Both the position numbers and the translations under genes were made by a program. This document shows, one piece after another, positions 1-8,611 of a stretch of 64,000 bases of DNA; positions within the stretch are counted from its first letter, which is position 1, and the number at the start of each line of letters is the position of its first letter. The notes below the pieces were generated by a model. The model was not told the DNA's origin, did not search any database, and worked only from the letters and a program-made list of their open reading frames with translations. The stretch is from Cognatilysobacter bugurensis (GTDB lineage Bacteria > Pseudomonadota > Gammaproteobacteria > Xanthomonadales > Xanthomonadaceae): assembly GCF_014652095.1 (NCBI RefSeq), contig NZ_BMYD01000002.1, forward strand, positions 248,001-312,000, read 5' to 3'.

Positions 1-987
1 GCGCACCGCGCAGCGTAGGTCGAACAGGTCGCCCGAGTTGCGCGCGCTGACGAGCAGGCGCACCGCGATGGTCGTGCGGTCGGTTTCGGTGACCTGGGCC
101 ACGCACACGCGGCCGTCCCAGCGGGGGTCCGACTGGCAGATGCGCTCGAGCTCGGCGCGCACCTCCGGCATCGGCGTGCGGTAGTCGAGCCAGAGCATCG
201 CGTGGCCCAGCAGCTGCGAGGACGTGCGCGTCCAGTTCTGGAAGGGGTGCTCGATGAACCATTGCAGCGGCACGACCATGCGGCGCTCGTCCCAGATGCG
301 CACCACCACGAACGCGCTCGTGATTTCCTCGACGCGGCCCCATTCGTTCTCGACGATGACGACGTCGTCGAGCCGGATCGGCTGGGTCAGCGCGATCTGC
401 AGACCGGCGATCAGGTTGCCGAACACCGGTTTCGCCGCCAGGCCTGCGACCACACCGGCGATGCCGGCCGAGGCAAGCAGCGTGGTCCCGATTTCGCGGA
501 TCGCCGGGAACGTCATCAGCGCGAGCGACACGCCGATCAGCACGACGGTGACCTGACCCATGCGGCTCAGCACGCGCGCCTGAGTCTGAATGCGCCGTGC
601 CTGCAGGTTGTCGACGACGTCGAGCGGATGGCGCCGCACGATGACGTGCTCGATCGCGCCGACCGCACGCACGATCAGCCAGACCACGCACAGCATGCCG
701 AGCAGGGCGAGGCCGTGCTGCGCGCGCGCGATCCACGGCGCGGGCAGCGCGGACGAGGCCACGGCCACGCTGAGAAACAGAAGGGGAAGGGCGACGCTCG
801 CCGGCAGCGCGATGACCTTGACCAACCGCGCGCGCATGCCGTCGGGGTCGTGTCGCACGGCGCGTCGCGAGAGCGTTCGCAGCAGCAGCCGCACTCCGTA
901 GGCCAGCACGAGTGCGATCAGCAGCGGCCATGCCGTCGCTGCGAAGGCCCCCCAACCGCCCAGATCAGTCGCGCGTTGCAATATCAC
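1..987 (-). CDS. MscS-family mechanosensitive ion channel (3' end outside window)
   Basis: Small-conductance mechanosensitive channel family, an inner-membrane pore opened by membrane tension. About 329 codons are visible with no stop before the left edge. The N-terminal half has several hydrophobic helices (from about residue 13, 45 and 75). A glycine/alanine-rich pore helix with the pattern ASAGIAGVVAGLAAKPVFGN is followed by the beta domain (QPIRLDDVVIVENEWGRVEEI), which is diagnostic of MscS. The first usable codon is a GTG at 987; an upstream ATG in another frame meets a stop at once. A -10-like TAGCAT at 994-999 would start transcription almost at this GTG, so the message may be leaderless. 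It diverges from the ABC exporter genes that follow. Family assignment is secure; the start is less so. Confidence 0.88.
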   Translation of the reverse strand, partial: MILQRATDLGGWGAFAATAWPLLIALVLAYGVRLLLRTLSRRAVRHDPDGMRARLVKVIALPASVALPLLFLSVAVASSALPAPWIARAQHGLALLGMLCVVWLIVRAVGAIEHVIVRRHPLDVVDNLQARRIQTQARVLSRMGQVTVVLIGVSLALMTFPAIREIGTTLLASAGIAGVVAGLAAKPVFGNLIAGLQIALTQPIRLDDVVIVENEWGRVEEITSAFVVVRIWDERRMVVPLQWFIEHPFQNWTRTSSQLLGHAMLWLDYRTPMPEVRAELERICQSDPRWDGRVCVAQVTETDRTTIAVRLLVSARNSGDLFDLRCAVR

Positions 988-993
988 GACGCC

Positions 994-999
994 ATGCTA
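994..999 (-). promoter_or_regulatory. Possible -10 box for the MscS gene
   Basis: TAGCAT on the minus strand, preceded by C to give CTAG, as in several other -10 boxes of this window. It ends six bases before the GTG start codon, predicting a leaderless or nearly leaderless transcript. No convincing -35 box is seen. Confidence 0.35.
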
Positions 1000-1065
1000 G
1001 ACCTTGACGCGTGGACGCAGCGTAGGCAGTCGTTCAGGTGATGGCGTCCGAAACCCGACCGCCGC

Positions 1066-1071
1066 TAGCAT
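1066..1071 (+). promoter_or_regulatory. Possible -10 box for the ABC exporter operon
   Basis: TAGCAT preceded by GC. It lies 28 bases before the GTG at 1100, giving a leader of about 20 bases. It overlaps the alternative ATG at 1070, which argues against that start. Confidence 0.4.
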
Positions 1072-1099
1072 GGCGGCTCGCCTGCCCGCGGATGCCTGC

Positions 1100-2026
1100 G
1101 TGACGCCGATCCTCTCGATCCGCAACCTGAGCAAGACCTATGCGTCGGGCCACGTCGCGCTCAAGCATGTCGACCTCGACATTGCGCGCGGTGAGCTGTT
1201 CGCGCTGCTCGGCCCGAACGGCGCCGGCAAGACCACGTTGATCGGCATTGTCTGCGGCATCGTGAATGCGAGCGGCGGCACGGTGACCGCCGACGGCCAC
1301 GACATCGTGCGCGATTACCGCGCGGCGCGGTCGAAGATCGGCCTCGTGCCGCAGGAGCTGTCGACCGACTCGTTCGAGACGGTGTGGTCGACGGTGCGCT
1401 TCTCGCGTGGCCTGTACGGCAAGCCGCGCGACGATGCGCACCTCGAGCGCGTGCTGCGCGAGCTGTCGCTGTGGGACAAGCGCGACGCGAAGATCATGAC
1501 CCTCTCGGGGGGCATGAAGCGGCGCGTGCTCATTGCAAAGGCGCTTGCGCATGAGCCGAGCATCCTGTTTCTCGACGAGCCCACCGCGGGCGTCGACGTC
1601 GAGCTGCGTCGCGACATGTGGGCGATGGTGCGCCGGCTGCGCGAGAGCGGAGTCACGGTGATCCTGACCACGCACTACATCGAGGAGGCCGAGCAGATGG
1701 CCGATCGCATCGGCGTGATCGCGCGCGGCGAGTTGCTGCTGGTCGAGCAGAAGGATGCGCTGATGCGCAAGCTCGGCAAGAAGCAGCTCACGCTCACCTT
1801 GCAGGAGCCGCTCGACGCGGTGCCCGATGCGTTCGCCGAGTGGCCGCTGGAGCTCGCCGACGGCGGGCAGGCGCTTGTGTACACCTTCGATGCGCAGGCC
1901 GAGCGGACCGGCATTGCAGGCTTGCTGCGCCGCCTCGCCGAACACGGCATCGATTTCAAGGACCTGCACTCTCGCGAAAGCTCGCTCGAGGAGATCTTCG
2001 TCGAGCTCGTGCAGGGCCACCGCTGA
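1100..2026 (+). CDS. ABC transporter ATP-binding protein (ABC-2 type exporter)
   Basis: ATPase subunit of an ABC-2 type exporter; it hydrolyses ATP on the cytoplasmic face for the permease encoded 19 bases downstream. Visible motifs are Walker A (GPNGAGKTT), the signature LSGGMKRR, Walker B with [12 protein letters not shown] and the switch histidine in TTHYIEE. After the nucleotide-binding domain there is a C-terminal region of about 80 residues like that of multidrug/NodI-type ATPases. I start at GTG 1100 because the in-frame ATG at 1070 lies inside a likely -10 box and adds residues not expected in the family. The substrate cannot be told from the sequence. Confidence 0.9.
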   Translation: MTPILSIRNLSKTYASGHVALKHVDLDIARGELFALLGPNGAGKTTLIGIVCGIVNASGGTVTADGHDIVRDYRAARSKIGLVPQELSTDSFETVWSTVRFSRGLYGKPRDDAHLERVLRELSLWDKRDAKIMTLSGGMKRRVLIAKALAHEPSILFLDEPTAGVDVELRRDMWAMVRRLRESGVTVILTTHYIEEAEQMADRIGVIARGELLLVEQKDALMRKLGKKQLTLTLQEPLDAVPDAFAEWPLELADGGQALVYTFDAQAERTGIAGLLRRLAEHGIDFKDLHSRESSLEEIFVELVQGHR

Positions 2027-2045
2027 CCCGCCCGGAGAGACCCCG

Positions 2046-2807
2046 ATGAACTTGCACGGCGTGGCCGCGATCTACCGTTTCGAAATGGCGCGCACGTTCC
2101 GCACGCTCGCCGAAAGCATCATTGCGCCCGTGCTGACGACGTCGCTGTATTTCGTCGTGTTCGGCGCGGCGATCGGCGGCCGCATGGGCGCCGTCGAGGG
2201 AGTGAGCTATGGCGCGTTCATCGTGCCGGGACTGGTCATGCTGTCGCTGCTGACCGAGAGCGTGAGCAACGCGAGTTTCGGGATTTACCTGCCCAAGTGG
2301 TCGGGTACGATCTATGAGCTGCTGTCGGCGCCGGTGTCCACGTTCGAGATCGTGCTCGGCTACGTTGGCGCGGCGGCGACGAAGTCGGTGATCCTCGGCG
2401 TGCTGATCCTCGCGACGGCGCGCGCGTTCGTGCCCTACGAGATCGAGCATCCGGTCTGGGCCGTGACGTTCCTGCTGTTGACCGCGGTGACCTTCAGCCT
2501 GTTCGGTTTCATCATCGGCGTGTGGGCCGACAGCTTCCAGAAGCTGCAGGTCATCCCGCTGATGGTCGTCACGCCGCTCACGTTCCTCGGCGGCGCGTTC
2601 TACTCGATCGACATGCTGCCCGCACCGTGGGAAACGATCGCCCTGTTCAACCCGGTCGTGTACCTCGTCAGCGGCGTGCGCTGGGCGTTCTACGGCGTGG
2701 CCGACGTGGACCCGATGCTCAGCGTGCTCGCGATCGGCGTGTTCCTGGCGGTGTGTCTGGCCGGCGTCGCCTGGATTTTCCGCACGGGCTACAAGCTCAA
2801 GGCTTGA
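2046..2807 (+). CDS. ABC-2 type transporter permease
   Basis: Membrane subunit of the exporter whose ATPase is encoded just upstream; the pair forms an operon. The 253-residue protein has about six hydrophobic segments and the ABC-2 layout: a first helix near residue 25-45, the motif [17 protein letters not shown] after the third helix, and a conserved [15 protein letters not shown] segment before the last helices. It ends with the basic tail TGYKLKA. The ATG at 2046 follows the GGAGAG at 2034-2039. Such pairs export drugs, lipids or polysaccharide precursors; the substrate here is unknown. Confidence 0.88.
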   Translation: MNLHGVAAIYRFEMARTFRTLAESIIAPVLTTSLYFVVFGAAIGGRMGAVEGVSYGAFIVPGLVMLSLLTESVSNASFGIYLPKWSGTIYELLSAPVSTFEIVLGYVGAAATKSVILGVLILATARAFVPYEIEHPVWAVTFLLLTAVTFSLFGFIIGVWADSFQKLQVIPLMVVTPLTFLGGAFYSIDMLPAPWETIALFNPVVYLVSGVRWAFYGVADVDPMLSVLAIGVFLAVCLAGVAWIFRTGYKLKA

Positions 2808-2917
2808 GGCCGCCGGGCTGAACGCGCGCTTCCGGTTAACGCGCGCGTGTCATCGGCTTGGCGCGCCGCTCATGCGCGCGGTGGGACGGTGGGCGTCCAC
2901 ACGAACCGGAGCCTTCC

Positions 2918-3181
2918 ATGAGCACTCGATCCAGTCCGAACGGCGACACCCGTAGCGGCGTCGGCCGCCAGAGCAATGACCCGCGTCCTGGCGGCAGCTC
3001 GGCCGGTATCTCGCCCGACAGCAACCTCGACAGCATCCAGGCAATCGCCGGCACCGACGAAGACGACCTCAGTGCCGGCACCGAGGACGAGATGCAACGG
3101 CGTCAGGCGCGCAGCACGCCGCCGATGAACGATGTGCGCAGCGATGAAACGATGCAGGCGAGCGGCCGCGGGCCGCTCTGA
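2918..3181 (+). CDS. Small hydrophilic hypothetical protein
   Basis: An 87-residue protein I do not recognise. It is rich in Ser, Asp, Gly and Arg with no hydrophobic segment, so it is predicted cytoplasmic and probably largely disordered. An acidic middle part (TDEDDLSAGTEDE) is followed by a basic QRRQAR stretch. The ATG at 2918 is preceded by the purine-rich ACCGGAGC at 2906-2913, a fair ribosome site. Codon use matches the neighbours. Its function is unknown. Confidence 0.5.
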   Translation: MSTRSSPNGDTRSGVGRQSNDPRPGGSSAGISPDSNLDSIQAIAGTDEDDLSAGTEDEMQRRQARSTPPMNDVRSDETMQASGRGPL

Positions 3182-3268
3182 GGCAGCGCGATTCCAAGCC
3201 GCGCGGTTCCAACCTGCGCAAACGACGACGCGGCCGCTCGGGCCGCGTCGTCGCATTCGAAGGCCGGA

Positions 3269-3481
3269 TCAGTCTTCGTGGTGGCTCAGCTCGCCCGGGG
3301 CACCCGGCGTCATGTTCGGCTGGATGCCGCCCTTGAAGCTCGGCCAGTCATTCTCTTCGGAGCGCGTGTTGCGGTCTTCCGAGCTATGGCCGTACTCGCG
3401 CTGCTTGTAGCCGTCCTGCATCTCGGGCGGGAGCGGATCCTGCTTCGGGCTGGGGTTGCGAGGGATCGTGGGGTCGGTCAT
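3269..3481 (-). CDS. Small hypothetical protein (70 aa)
   Basis: A short hydrophilic protein rich in Pro, Glu and Asp, starting MTDPTIPRNP and ending LSHHED. It has no signal peptide or membrane segment. It could be a disordered stress-type protein, but I recognise no family. It converges on the 87-residue gene to its left. Its reading frame has neighbour-like composition and it is the only sensible frame in this spacer. Confidence 0.45.
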   Translation of the reverse strand: MTDPTIPRNPSPKQDPLPPEMQDGYKQREYGHSSEDRNTRSEENDWPSFKGGIQPNMTPGAPGELSHHED

Positions 3482-3581
3482 GACGGCACTCCGGTGGGAA
3501 TGCCATCAACGTGGGCCGCACGGGATTAAGCGTGCGTGTAACCGCCGGCTCCATGTCCGCCCGCGTTCAGGTCGCAGCGGC

Positions 3582-3851
3582 TCAGTCGGCCGCGTCGGTT
3601 TCGGCGCGGTCGTAGAAATACGCCTCGACCGGGCCGGTGAGCTTGATCGTCATCGGGTTGCCGCGGCGGTCGCGCGCACGACCGGCCTGCACACGGATCC
3701 AGCCTTCGCTCACGGAGTACTCCTCGACGTCGTGCCGCTCGAGGCCTTTGAAGCGGATGCCGACGCCGCGTTCGATCATGGCCGCGTCGTGGAACGGGCT
3801 GCGCGGATCGGTGGAGAGGCGGTCGGGCGGGGCGGTCGGCGTGTCGGTCAT
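3582..3851 (-). CDS. DUF3297 family protein
   Basis: An 89-residue conserved protein of unknown role, common in proteobacteria. The family core is visible as the segment DPRSPFHDAAMIERGVGIRF, followed by EEYSVSEGWIRVQAG and GNPMTIKLTGPVEAYF. The length equals the family's usual length. I chose the ATG at 3851 because MTDTPTAPPDRLSTDPRSPF is the typical beginning; longer in-frame versions upstream read as low-complexity shadow. It appears cytoplasmic. Confidence 0.8.
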   Translation of the reverse strand: MTDTPTAPPDRLSTDPRSPFHDAAMIERGVGIRFKGLERHDVEEYSVSEGWIRVQAGRARDRRGNPMTIKLTGPVEAYFYDRAETDAAD

Positions 3852-3916
3852 GGCAGTCAAGACGCAGGGCGAAACGGCCGCACAGGATACGCAACCGCTG
3901 CGCGCCCGGCATGCGT

Positions 3917-4195
3917 TCAGCGCGGCGTGGCCTGCGCGCGGGCATTCGCGATCACCGCACGCACGAGCGCGCGGTCGCGGTGGCGGGAAATCGGCTGCGC
4001 GCCGAGCGCGACCGCCTGCAGCCGCATCGCCGCGGACACGTCGTAATGTGCGCCGCTGCGCTTGTCCTGGAATGCATGGCGCGGCAGCCCGAGCCGCGCC
4101 GCGAACGCGTGGAGCTCGTCGAGCGAGTCGGCCATCAGGTGCGCCCAGCGCTGGCCGCGCCACGGCATCACTGCGTCATCGACGTAAACGGTCAT
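3917..4195 (-). CDS. DUF4031 domain protein
   Basis: A 92-residue protein starting MTVYVDDAVMPWRGQRWAHL, the hallmark of the DUF4031 family. Members are short and contain the pattern W.HL..D..DELH.FA..LGL, which is present here at about residues 17-40, followed by the conserved FQDK and HYD segments. The biochemical role is unknown. It lies 65 bases before the DUF3297 gene on the same strand, so the two may be co-transcribed. Confidence 0.78.
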   Translation of the reverse strand: MTVYVDDAVMPWRGQRWAHLMADSLDELHAFAARLGLPRHAFQDKRSGAHYDVSAAMRLQAVALGAQPISRHRDRALVRAVIANARAQATPR

Positions 4196-4315
4196 CCGCG
4201 CAGCATGCCGGATGAGCGTGGCGGGGCCGTAGCCCCGATCGGGCTGCAGCGGCCGATCAGGGCCGTGCCGTCAGGAGGGCCGCCTCGCTTGACCCGGCTG
4301 CCTGCACCGCGCCAA

Positions 4316-5590
4316 TCAGGGTACGTTCTGCGTTCCGGCCTTCTCGGCGCGCAGCCGCGTCAGCTCCTGCTCCTCCATTTCGCGCCGACGTTCGGCCTGC
4401 TTGCGCAGCTCCTCCTGGCGCATTGCTTCGAGTTCCTCGCCGGTGGGCCCGACGTCGAGCGTCAGCGTCGACGCGGGCGATGCGGTCGGCTCGCCACGCT
4501 GACTCTTGAGCTTGATGTTCAGGCGCAATTCGTTCGCCGAATCGGCATTGCGGATCGCCTCCTCGTAGCTGATGCGGCCTTCGTTGTAGAGCTCGAACAG
4601 CGCCCAGTCGAACGTGCGCATGCCGAGTTCGCGCGACTTGTTCATCACGCCCTTGAGCTCGTGGAACTCGCCCTTGAAGATCTTCTCGGCGATCGTCGGC
4701 GTATTGAGCAGGATCTCGATCGCCGCGACGCGGCCCTTGCCGTCGACCGTGCGGATCAAACGCTGCGAGACGACCGCGCGCAGGTTTGCCGACAGGTCCA
4801 TGAGCAGCTGCGTCCGGCGCTCTTCGGGAAAGAAGTTGATGATGCGTTCCATCGTCTGCGACGCGCTGTTCGCGTGCAGCGTGGACAGGCACAGGTGGCC
4901 GGTTTCGGCGAACGAAATCGCATGTTCCATCGTCTCGGCGTCGCGGATCTCGCCGACGAGGATCACGTCCGGCGCCTGGCGCAGCGTGTTCTTGAGCGCG
5001 TGATGCCAGCTGTGCGTGTCGACCCCCACCTCACGATGGGTCACCAGCGACATCTTCGACTGGTGCGCGTACTCGACCGGGTCTTCGATCGTGATGATGT
5101 GGCCCGGCGAGGTCGCGTTGCGGTGGTCTACCATCGCCGCGAGCGAGGTCGACTTGCCCGAGCCGGTGCCGCCGACGAGCAGCACGAGCCCGCGTTTTTG
5201 CATCACCACGTCCTTGAGCACGGGCGGCAGGCGCAGCTGCTCGAAGTTCGGGATCTCGGCGGCGATCGTGCGCAGCACCATGCCCACGTGCGTCTGCTGC
5301 ACGAACACGTTGACGCGAAAGCGCGACACGCCGGGCACGTGGATCGCGAAATTGCATTCCAGCTCACGCGCGAACTCGGCGCGCTGGGACTCGTTCATGA
5401 GCGCATGCGCAAGCTGCGCCGTGACGTCGCCGCCAAGCTTCTGCGGGCTCAGCGGCGTCATCGCGCCATGCGCCTTCATGCTCGGCGGGAAATCGTGCGC
5501 GATGAACAGGTCGGAGCCGCCGGCTTTGCTCATCGCCGCCAGCAGCTTGTGCATGTAGCCGCGGGCCTGCTCTTCGGTGAGGGTCGTCAT
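4316..5590 (-). CDS. pilU: Type IV pilus retraction-associated ATPase PilU
   Basis: Cytoplasmic hexameric ATPase of the PilT/PilU family that works with PilT to retract type IV pili during twitching and DNA uptake. Visible are the N-terminal PAS-like domain (1-110), Walker A GGTGSGKST at about 140-148, the Asp/Walker B segment QAPDVILVGEIRDAE, and the His box TGHLCLSTLHANSA. At 424 residues it is longer than PilT (about 345) and ends in a charged helical tail (EELRKQAERRREMEEQE), a PilU trait. I start at ATG 5590, where MTTLTEEQARGYMHKLL matches the family. PilT is usually encoded beside pilU, but no pilT lies within this window. Confidence 0.9.
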   Translation of the reverse strand: MTTLTEEQARGYMHKLLAAMSKAGGSDLFIAHDFPPSMKAHGAMTPLSPQKLGGDVTAQLAHALMNESQRAEFARELECNFAIHVPGVSRFRVNVFVQQTHVGMVLRTIAAEIPNFEQLRLPPVLKDVVMQKRGLVLLVGGTGSGKSTSLAAMVDHRNATSPGHIITIEDPVEYAHQSKMSLVTHREVGVDTHSWHHALKNTLRQAPDVILVGEIRDAETMEHAISFAETGHLCLSTLHANSASQTMERIINFFPEERRTQLLMDLSANLRAVVSQRLIRTVDGKGRVAAIEILLNTPTIAEKIFKGEFHELKGVMNKSRELGMRTFDWALFELYNEGRISYEEAIRNADSANELRLNIKLKSQRGEPTASPASTLTLDVGPTGEELEAMRQEELRKQAERRREMEEQELTRLRAEKAGTQNVP

Positions 5591-5902
5591 GGCCGCGTTA
5601 ACGGCCGCGCCGCGCCTGGCTGGTGGGCCCGAACTGCGCGGTCCTTCACGCTTGTCGCGGCCCGCGCCGGCCCGCGCCGGCCCGCTGGGTGAATGGCCTG
5701 CAGAGCGCGACCGAGGTCGCGTTTGCATTTCGCCGTTGAGTTGTCTACGGTGCACATGCTGTGTTCGCCAGGGTCACCGTGATTCGTGGCCCGATGCGGT
5801 AGATCACTGATCCACTCCATCGTTGCACCTCGCTTCCTCCTTGCAACCAGCGCCATCGCCGTGAAAGCGGCACATCACACTTAATGTTCCAAGGAGTTAG
5901 TC
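5591..5902. other. Spacer with cspA leader and a short GC tandem repeat
   Basis: No credible gene is seen in this 312-base gap between pilU and the cold-shock gene. It holds a short tandem run of CCCGCGCCGG units at about 5660-5686, on the pilU side. The right half is probably the long untranslated leader expected of a cold-shock message. Confidence 0.5.
5723..5751 (+). promoter_or_regulatory. Possible cspA promoter
   Basis: TTGCAT at 5723-5728 and TACGGT at 5746-5751 are separated by 17 bases. The -10 box is weak. It would give a leader of roughly 145 bases, typical for cold-shock mRNAs. This is inference only. Confidence 0.3.
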
Positions 5903-6112
5903 ATGTCGAACCGTGAAACCGGTACCGTCAAGTGGTTCAACGATGCCAAGGGCTTCGGCTTCATCAGCCGTGAGAACGGCGAAGACGTGTTCGTGCACTT
6001 CCGTGCCATCCAGTCGCAGGGCTTCAAGAGCCTGCAGGAAGGCCAGAAGGTCACGTTCACGGTGACGCAGGGCCAGAAGGGCCTGCAGGCCGAGGCCGTT
6101 CAGGCCGTCTAA
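5903..6112 (+). CDS. cspA: Cold-shock protein, CspA family
   Basis: A 69-residue single cold-shock domain that binds single-stranded RNA/DNA and acts as an RNA chaperone and antiterminator. Both RNA-binding motifs are intact: RNP1 KGFGFI at residues 15-20 and RNP2 VFVHF at about 30-34. The length is the family norm. AAGGAG at 5889-5894 lies nine bases before the ATG and makes a strong ribosome site. A rho-independent terminator follows within 40 bases, so the gene is monocistronic. The leader of well over 100 bases suggests post-transcriptional temperature control. Confidence 0.95.
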   Translation: MSNRETGTVKWFNDAKGFGFISRENGEDVFVHFRAIQSQGFKSLQEGQKVTFTVTQGQKGLQAEAVQAV

Positions 6113-6150
6113 TGCCGCGCCGCCGCCTTCGGGCGGCGTCCGACAGGAAA

Positions 6151-6176
6151 AGCCCCGCTTCGGCGGGGCTTTTTTG
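6151..6176 (+). terminator. Rho-independent terminator of cspA
   Basis: AGCCCCGC-TTCG-GCGGGGCT followed by six T residues. The other strand also has a short T run, so it may stop transcription from the minus-strand DUF4142 gene as well. A smaller GCCGCC/GGCGGC hairpin sits just before it at 6122-6137. Confidence 0.9.
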
Positions 6177-6374
6177 TTGCGGCGCGTTCGCCGGCGCGTG
6201 GTCGCCATGGCGCGTCGGCTCTCGCGAGGACGCCTGCGGCCGTTGCGACGTCATGCAGAGGAGGCGGAAGCACCTCCATGCCCAGCCGCGACCGCCGCCC
6301 AAGGCGGCCGGTGTCCTCCCGCGAGGCGACATCGGTGCAGCCGCCCCGCGATCGGAGCGGCCACGTCCACGCCC

Positions 6375-7022
6375 TTACTGCAGGCTGCGGCGCTGTTCGA
6401 GCAATTCGCGGCCGCGCTGCAGGTGCTGCGACATCGAGCGCCGTGAGCTGGCGAGGAAATCGCGCGCGTCCTCGTCGACCGCATCCGGAATCAGCCGGTC
6501 GAGCATGGCGAGCGCCTGTTCGTGGCCTTCGACCATCGCCTGCAGGTAGGCACCGGCAAACTCGTCGTCGTCCCCGATGTCCGCAAGCGCGTGCAGCCGC
6601 TCGGCGCGACGCTCCGCGAAGTCCGAGACCTCAGGCGCGGTGAACGACTCGAGCCGCAGCGCCTGCGCGGCCGCCAGGTTTTCCGAGTGGTGCGACAGCA
6701 GCATCTCGGCGTACTCGGCGACCGGGGTCTCGAGGTCGGTGCGCTCGAGCGCTTCTTCAGCCGCCTCGATCTCCTGCTCGTCGACGGTGCGCAGCAGCCC
6801 GAGGGCCTGACGTGCCGAATCGACCTCGTCCAGATCGTCATCCACGTCGAGGTCCGAGCCGGCGTTGCGCGTGTTGATCGCATCGCCGTCGAAATAGGCG
6901 TCGGGGTCGGTGCGCCATTCATCCGGCACGAGCGGGGCGACGTACGCGCGTTGGCGGCGGCGCGACGCGACGACGGCAGAGGCGACGCCGGCGGCGGCAA
7001 GGGTCAGCAACAGTTTTTTCAT
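6375..7022 (-). CDS. DUF4142-like (ferritin-like fold) membrane-anchored protein
   Basis: A 215-residue protein with an N-terminal hydrophobic segment (MKKLLLTLAAAGVASAVVA), then basic residues, so it is anchored or exported. The body is helical and acidic with two repeats of the pattern seen in DUF4142: AEYAEMLLSHHSENLAAAQAL and LQAMVEGHEQALAMLDRL, the histidines lying where the family has them. It resembles predicted outer-membrane or periplasmic ferritin-like proteins often linked to stress. ATG 7022 is chosen because it begins a clean signal-like segment. The match to DUF4142 is from memory of the pattern and is moderate. Confidence 0.65.
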   Translation of the reverse strand: MKKLLLTLAAAGVASAVVASRRRQRAYVAPLVPDEWRTDPDAYFDGDAINTRNAGSDLDVDDDLDEVDSARQALGLLRTVDEQEIEAAEEALERTDLETPVAEYAEMLLSHHSENLAAAQALRLESFTAPEVSDFAERRAERLHALADIGDDDEFAGAYLQAMVEGHEQALAMLDRLIPDAVDEDARDFLASSRRSMSQHLQRGRELLEQRRSLQ

Positions 7023-7240
7023 GACGACTCCAAAGGACGGGCGGTCGGGCACCGCGGCGTCGTGGTTTGTCGCAATCGCCGTGCCAACGGTTGAGGCGCC
7101 TGCAGCGGCAGCGCAGGCGCGAATTCCCGCGAAAACTCTTCGCAAGGCCGCAAGCTTTGCTGCGCGCAGTGTCGCTCCGGCTTCACCGCTCGATCATGCG
7201 CTCGGTGGTGGGGTGAGCATTCGTTTCTGCAGGAGCCCTC

Positions 7241-8152
7241 ATGCACGCCCGCCACCGGCCGATTGATGAGCAGGTGATCGTGATCACGGGCGCGACGAGC
7301 GGCATCGGTCTGTGCACGGCGCTGCTCGCCGCTGAGCGCGGGGCAAAGGTGGTGCTCGCGGCACGCAGCGCGGGCACGCTCGACGCGATCGTCGAGCAGA
7401 TCCGCTTCGACGGTGGGGATGCGATCGCGGCGTCGGTCGACGTAGCCGACCGGTACGAAGTGGCGCAGGTCGCACACGCGGCCGTGGAGCGCTTCGGCCG
7501 CGTCGACACTTGGGTCAACAATGCAGGCGTGACGGTGTACGCCCGGCTCGACGAAACCGCCGAGCACGACCATCGCCGCCTGTTTGAAACCAACTACTGG
7601 GGCGTGGTCAATGGCTCACTCGAAGCGTTGCCGCTGCTGCGTCGTTCGGGCGGCGCGCTGATCAACGTCGGCAGCGAGACCTGCGACGCGGTGCTGCCGC
7701 TGCAGGGCGCGTACTGCGCGTCGAAGCACGCGATGAAGGGATTCACCGACGCGCTGCGGCTTGAAGTCGAGCAGATCGAACGGGCACCGGTGTCGATCAC
7801 GCTCGTGCAGCCGGCGGCGGTGAACACGCCGTATCCGCAGCACGCGCGCAATTACATGGACCGCGAGCCAAAGGTCGTCGGCGAGCCGATGGACCCGCAC
7901 CGCGTCGCCGAGGCGATCCTCAAGGCCGCCGTCGAGGGCGGGCGCGAGGTGCACGTCGGCACGATGGCGCTGATGCATGCCACCGTGTCGCGCTGGATGC
8001 CGCGTATCGGCGACCGGTTTGCGGCGCGGCTTGTCGACCAGCAGCAGGACGAAACCGAGCCGCGGTTTCCGCAGGGTGCGTTGCACGGGCCGCACGACAC
8101 CGGCCGCATTTACGGCCGCGTGCCGTTCGTGCCGCCCGAAGCTGCCGATTAG
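7241..8152 (+). CDS. Short-chain dehydrogenase/reductase (SDR) family oxidoreductase
   Basis: NAD(P)-dependent oxidoreductase of the classical SDR fold. The cofactor motif TGATSGIG lies at residues 16-23, NNAG at 93-96, the catalytic serine is S145, and the YxxxK pair is Y158/K162. At 303 residues it is longer than the 250-residue core, with a C-terminal extension of about 60 residues that ends in an arginine- and proline-containing tail. This longer form is common among SDRs of unknown substrate. It stands alone, convergent with the DUF3247 gene. The substrate cannot be told. Confidence 0.9.
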   Translation: MHARHRPIDEQVIVITGATSGIGLCTALLAAERGAKVVLAARSAGTLDAIVEQIRFDGGDAIAASVDVADRYEVAQVAHAAVERFGRVDTWVNNAGVTVYARLDETAEHDHRRLFETNYWGVVNGSLEALPLLRRSGGALINVGSETCDAVLPLQGAYCASKHAMKGFTDALRLEVEQIERAPVSITLVQPAAVNTPYPQHARNYMDREPKVVGEPMDPHRVAEAILKAAVEGGREVHVGTMALMHATVSRWMPRIGDRFAARLVDQQQDETEPRFPQGALHGPHDTGRIYGRVPFVPPEAAD

Positions 8153-8481
8153 TGCGGGCTGACGCGGCCCTGCCCGAGGGTGTCGAGCGGGTCGAGCCGG
8201 CGCACGACGCGGATGCGATCGAGCCACACGTCCAGCGGCGCCGGCGATTGCATCGGCTGCTCGAGCGCAGGACGCTCGAGGCGGACGGTGCCGTTCGTGC
8301 CCTCGTTGCCTTCAAAGTCGAAGAACTGCTGCAGCATCGGACGGCCGGCGACGATGCCGACGAGGTGTTCGCCGTCCTCGAGTTCGAGTTCGACGTGTGC
8401 ACCGTTCGGCAGCGCGGCGACTTTCGCGCGCAGGCGCTCGAGGTCGTCGGCCGTGGTGAACACGCGGTTTGCGTTGCGCAT
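8149..8481 (-). CDS. DUF3247 family protein
   Basis: A 110-residue protein of a small family that I know mainly from Xanthomonadaceae. Recognisable parts are PNGAHVELELEDGEHLVGIV, then FFDFEGNEGTNGTVRLE and the closing LDVWLDRIRVVRRLDPL, which together suggest a small beta-barrel fold like a nucleic-acid binding Sm-type domain; that last point is inference. The stop overlaps the end of the convergent SDR gene by four bases. The ATG at 8481 gives the expected length. Confidence 0.8.
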   Translation of the reverse strand: MRNANRVFTTADDLERLRAKVAALPNGAHVELELEDGEHLVGIVAGRPMLQQFFDFEGNEGTNGTVRLERPALEQPMQSPAPLDVWLDRIRVVRRLDPLDTLGQGRVSPH

Positions 8482-8611
8482 GGGTCGGGCTCCACAAGGC
8501 GTGTCGTGCAGCCTAGGCGGGGCCGGTGCAAACGCGGGTGAAACGCGCGCCATGCAGCGACTGCACGCCCCGCCGTTTAGGCTGTCCGCCGTTTTCGCCC
8601 CCGGTCTCGCC

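Noticed and set aside
202-1041. Plus-strand frame of 279 codons at the left edge
   Set aside because: Antisense of the MscS channel gene; composition is His/Arg/Asp-rich.
1070-1099. ATG at 1070 as start of the ABC ATPase gene
   Set aside because: It overlaps the probable TAGCAT -10 box; the GTG at 1100 gives the normal N-terminus.
5659-5686. Short tandem CCCGCGCCGG repeats as a CRISPR or regulatory array
   Set aside because: Only two to three 10-base units with no spacers; simple GC-rich slippage repeat.
3911-5692. Plus-strand frame of 593 codons opposite pilU
   Set aside because: Shadow of pilU and the DUF4031 gene, with Arg/Leu-rich low-complexity sequence.
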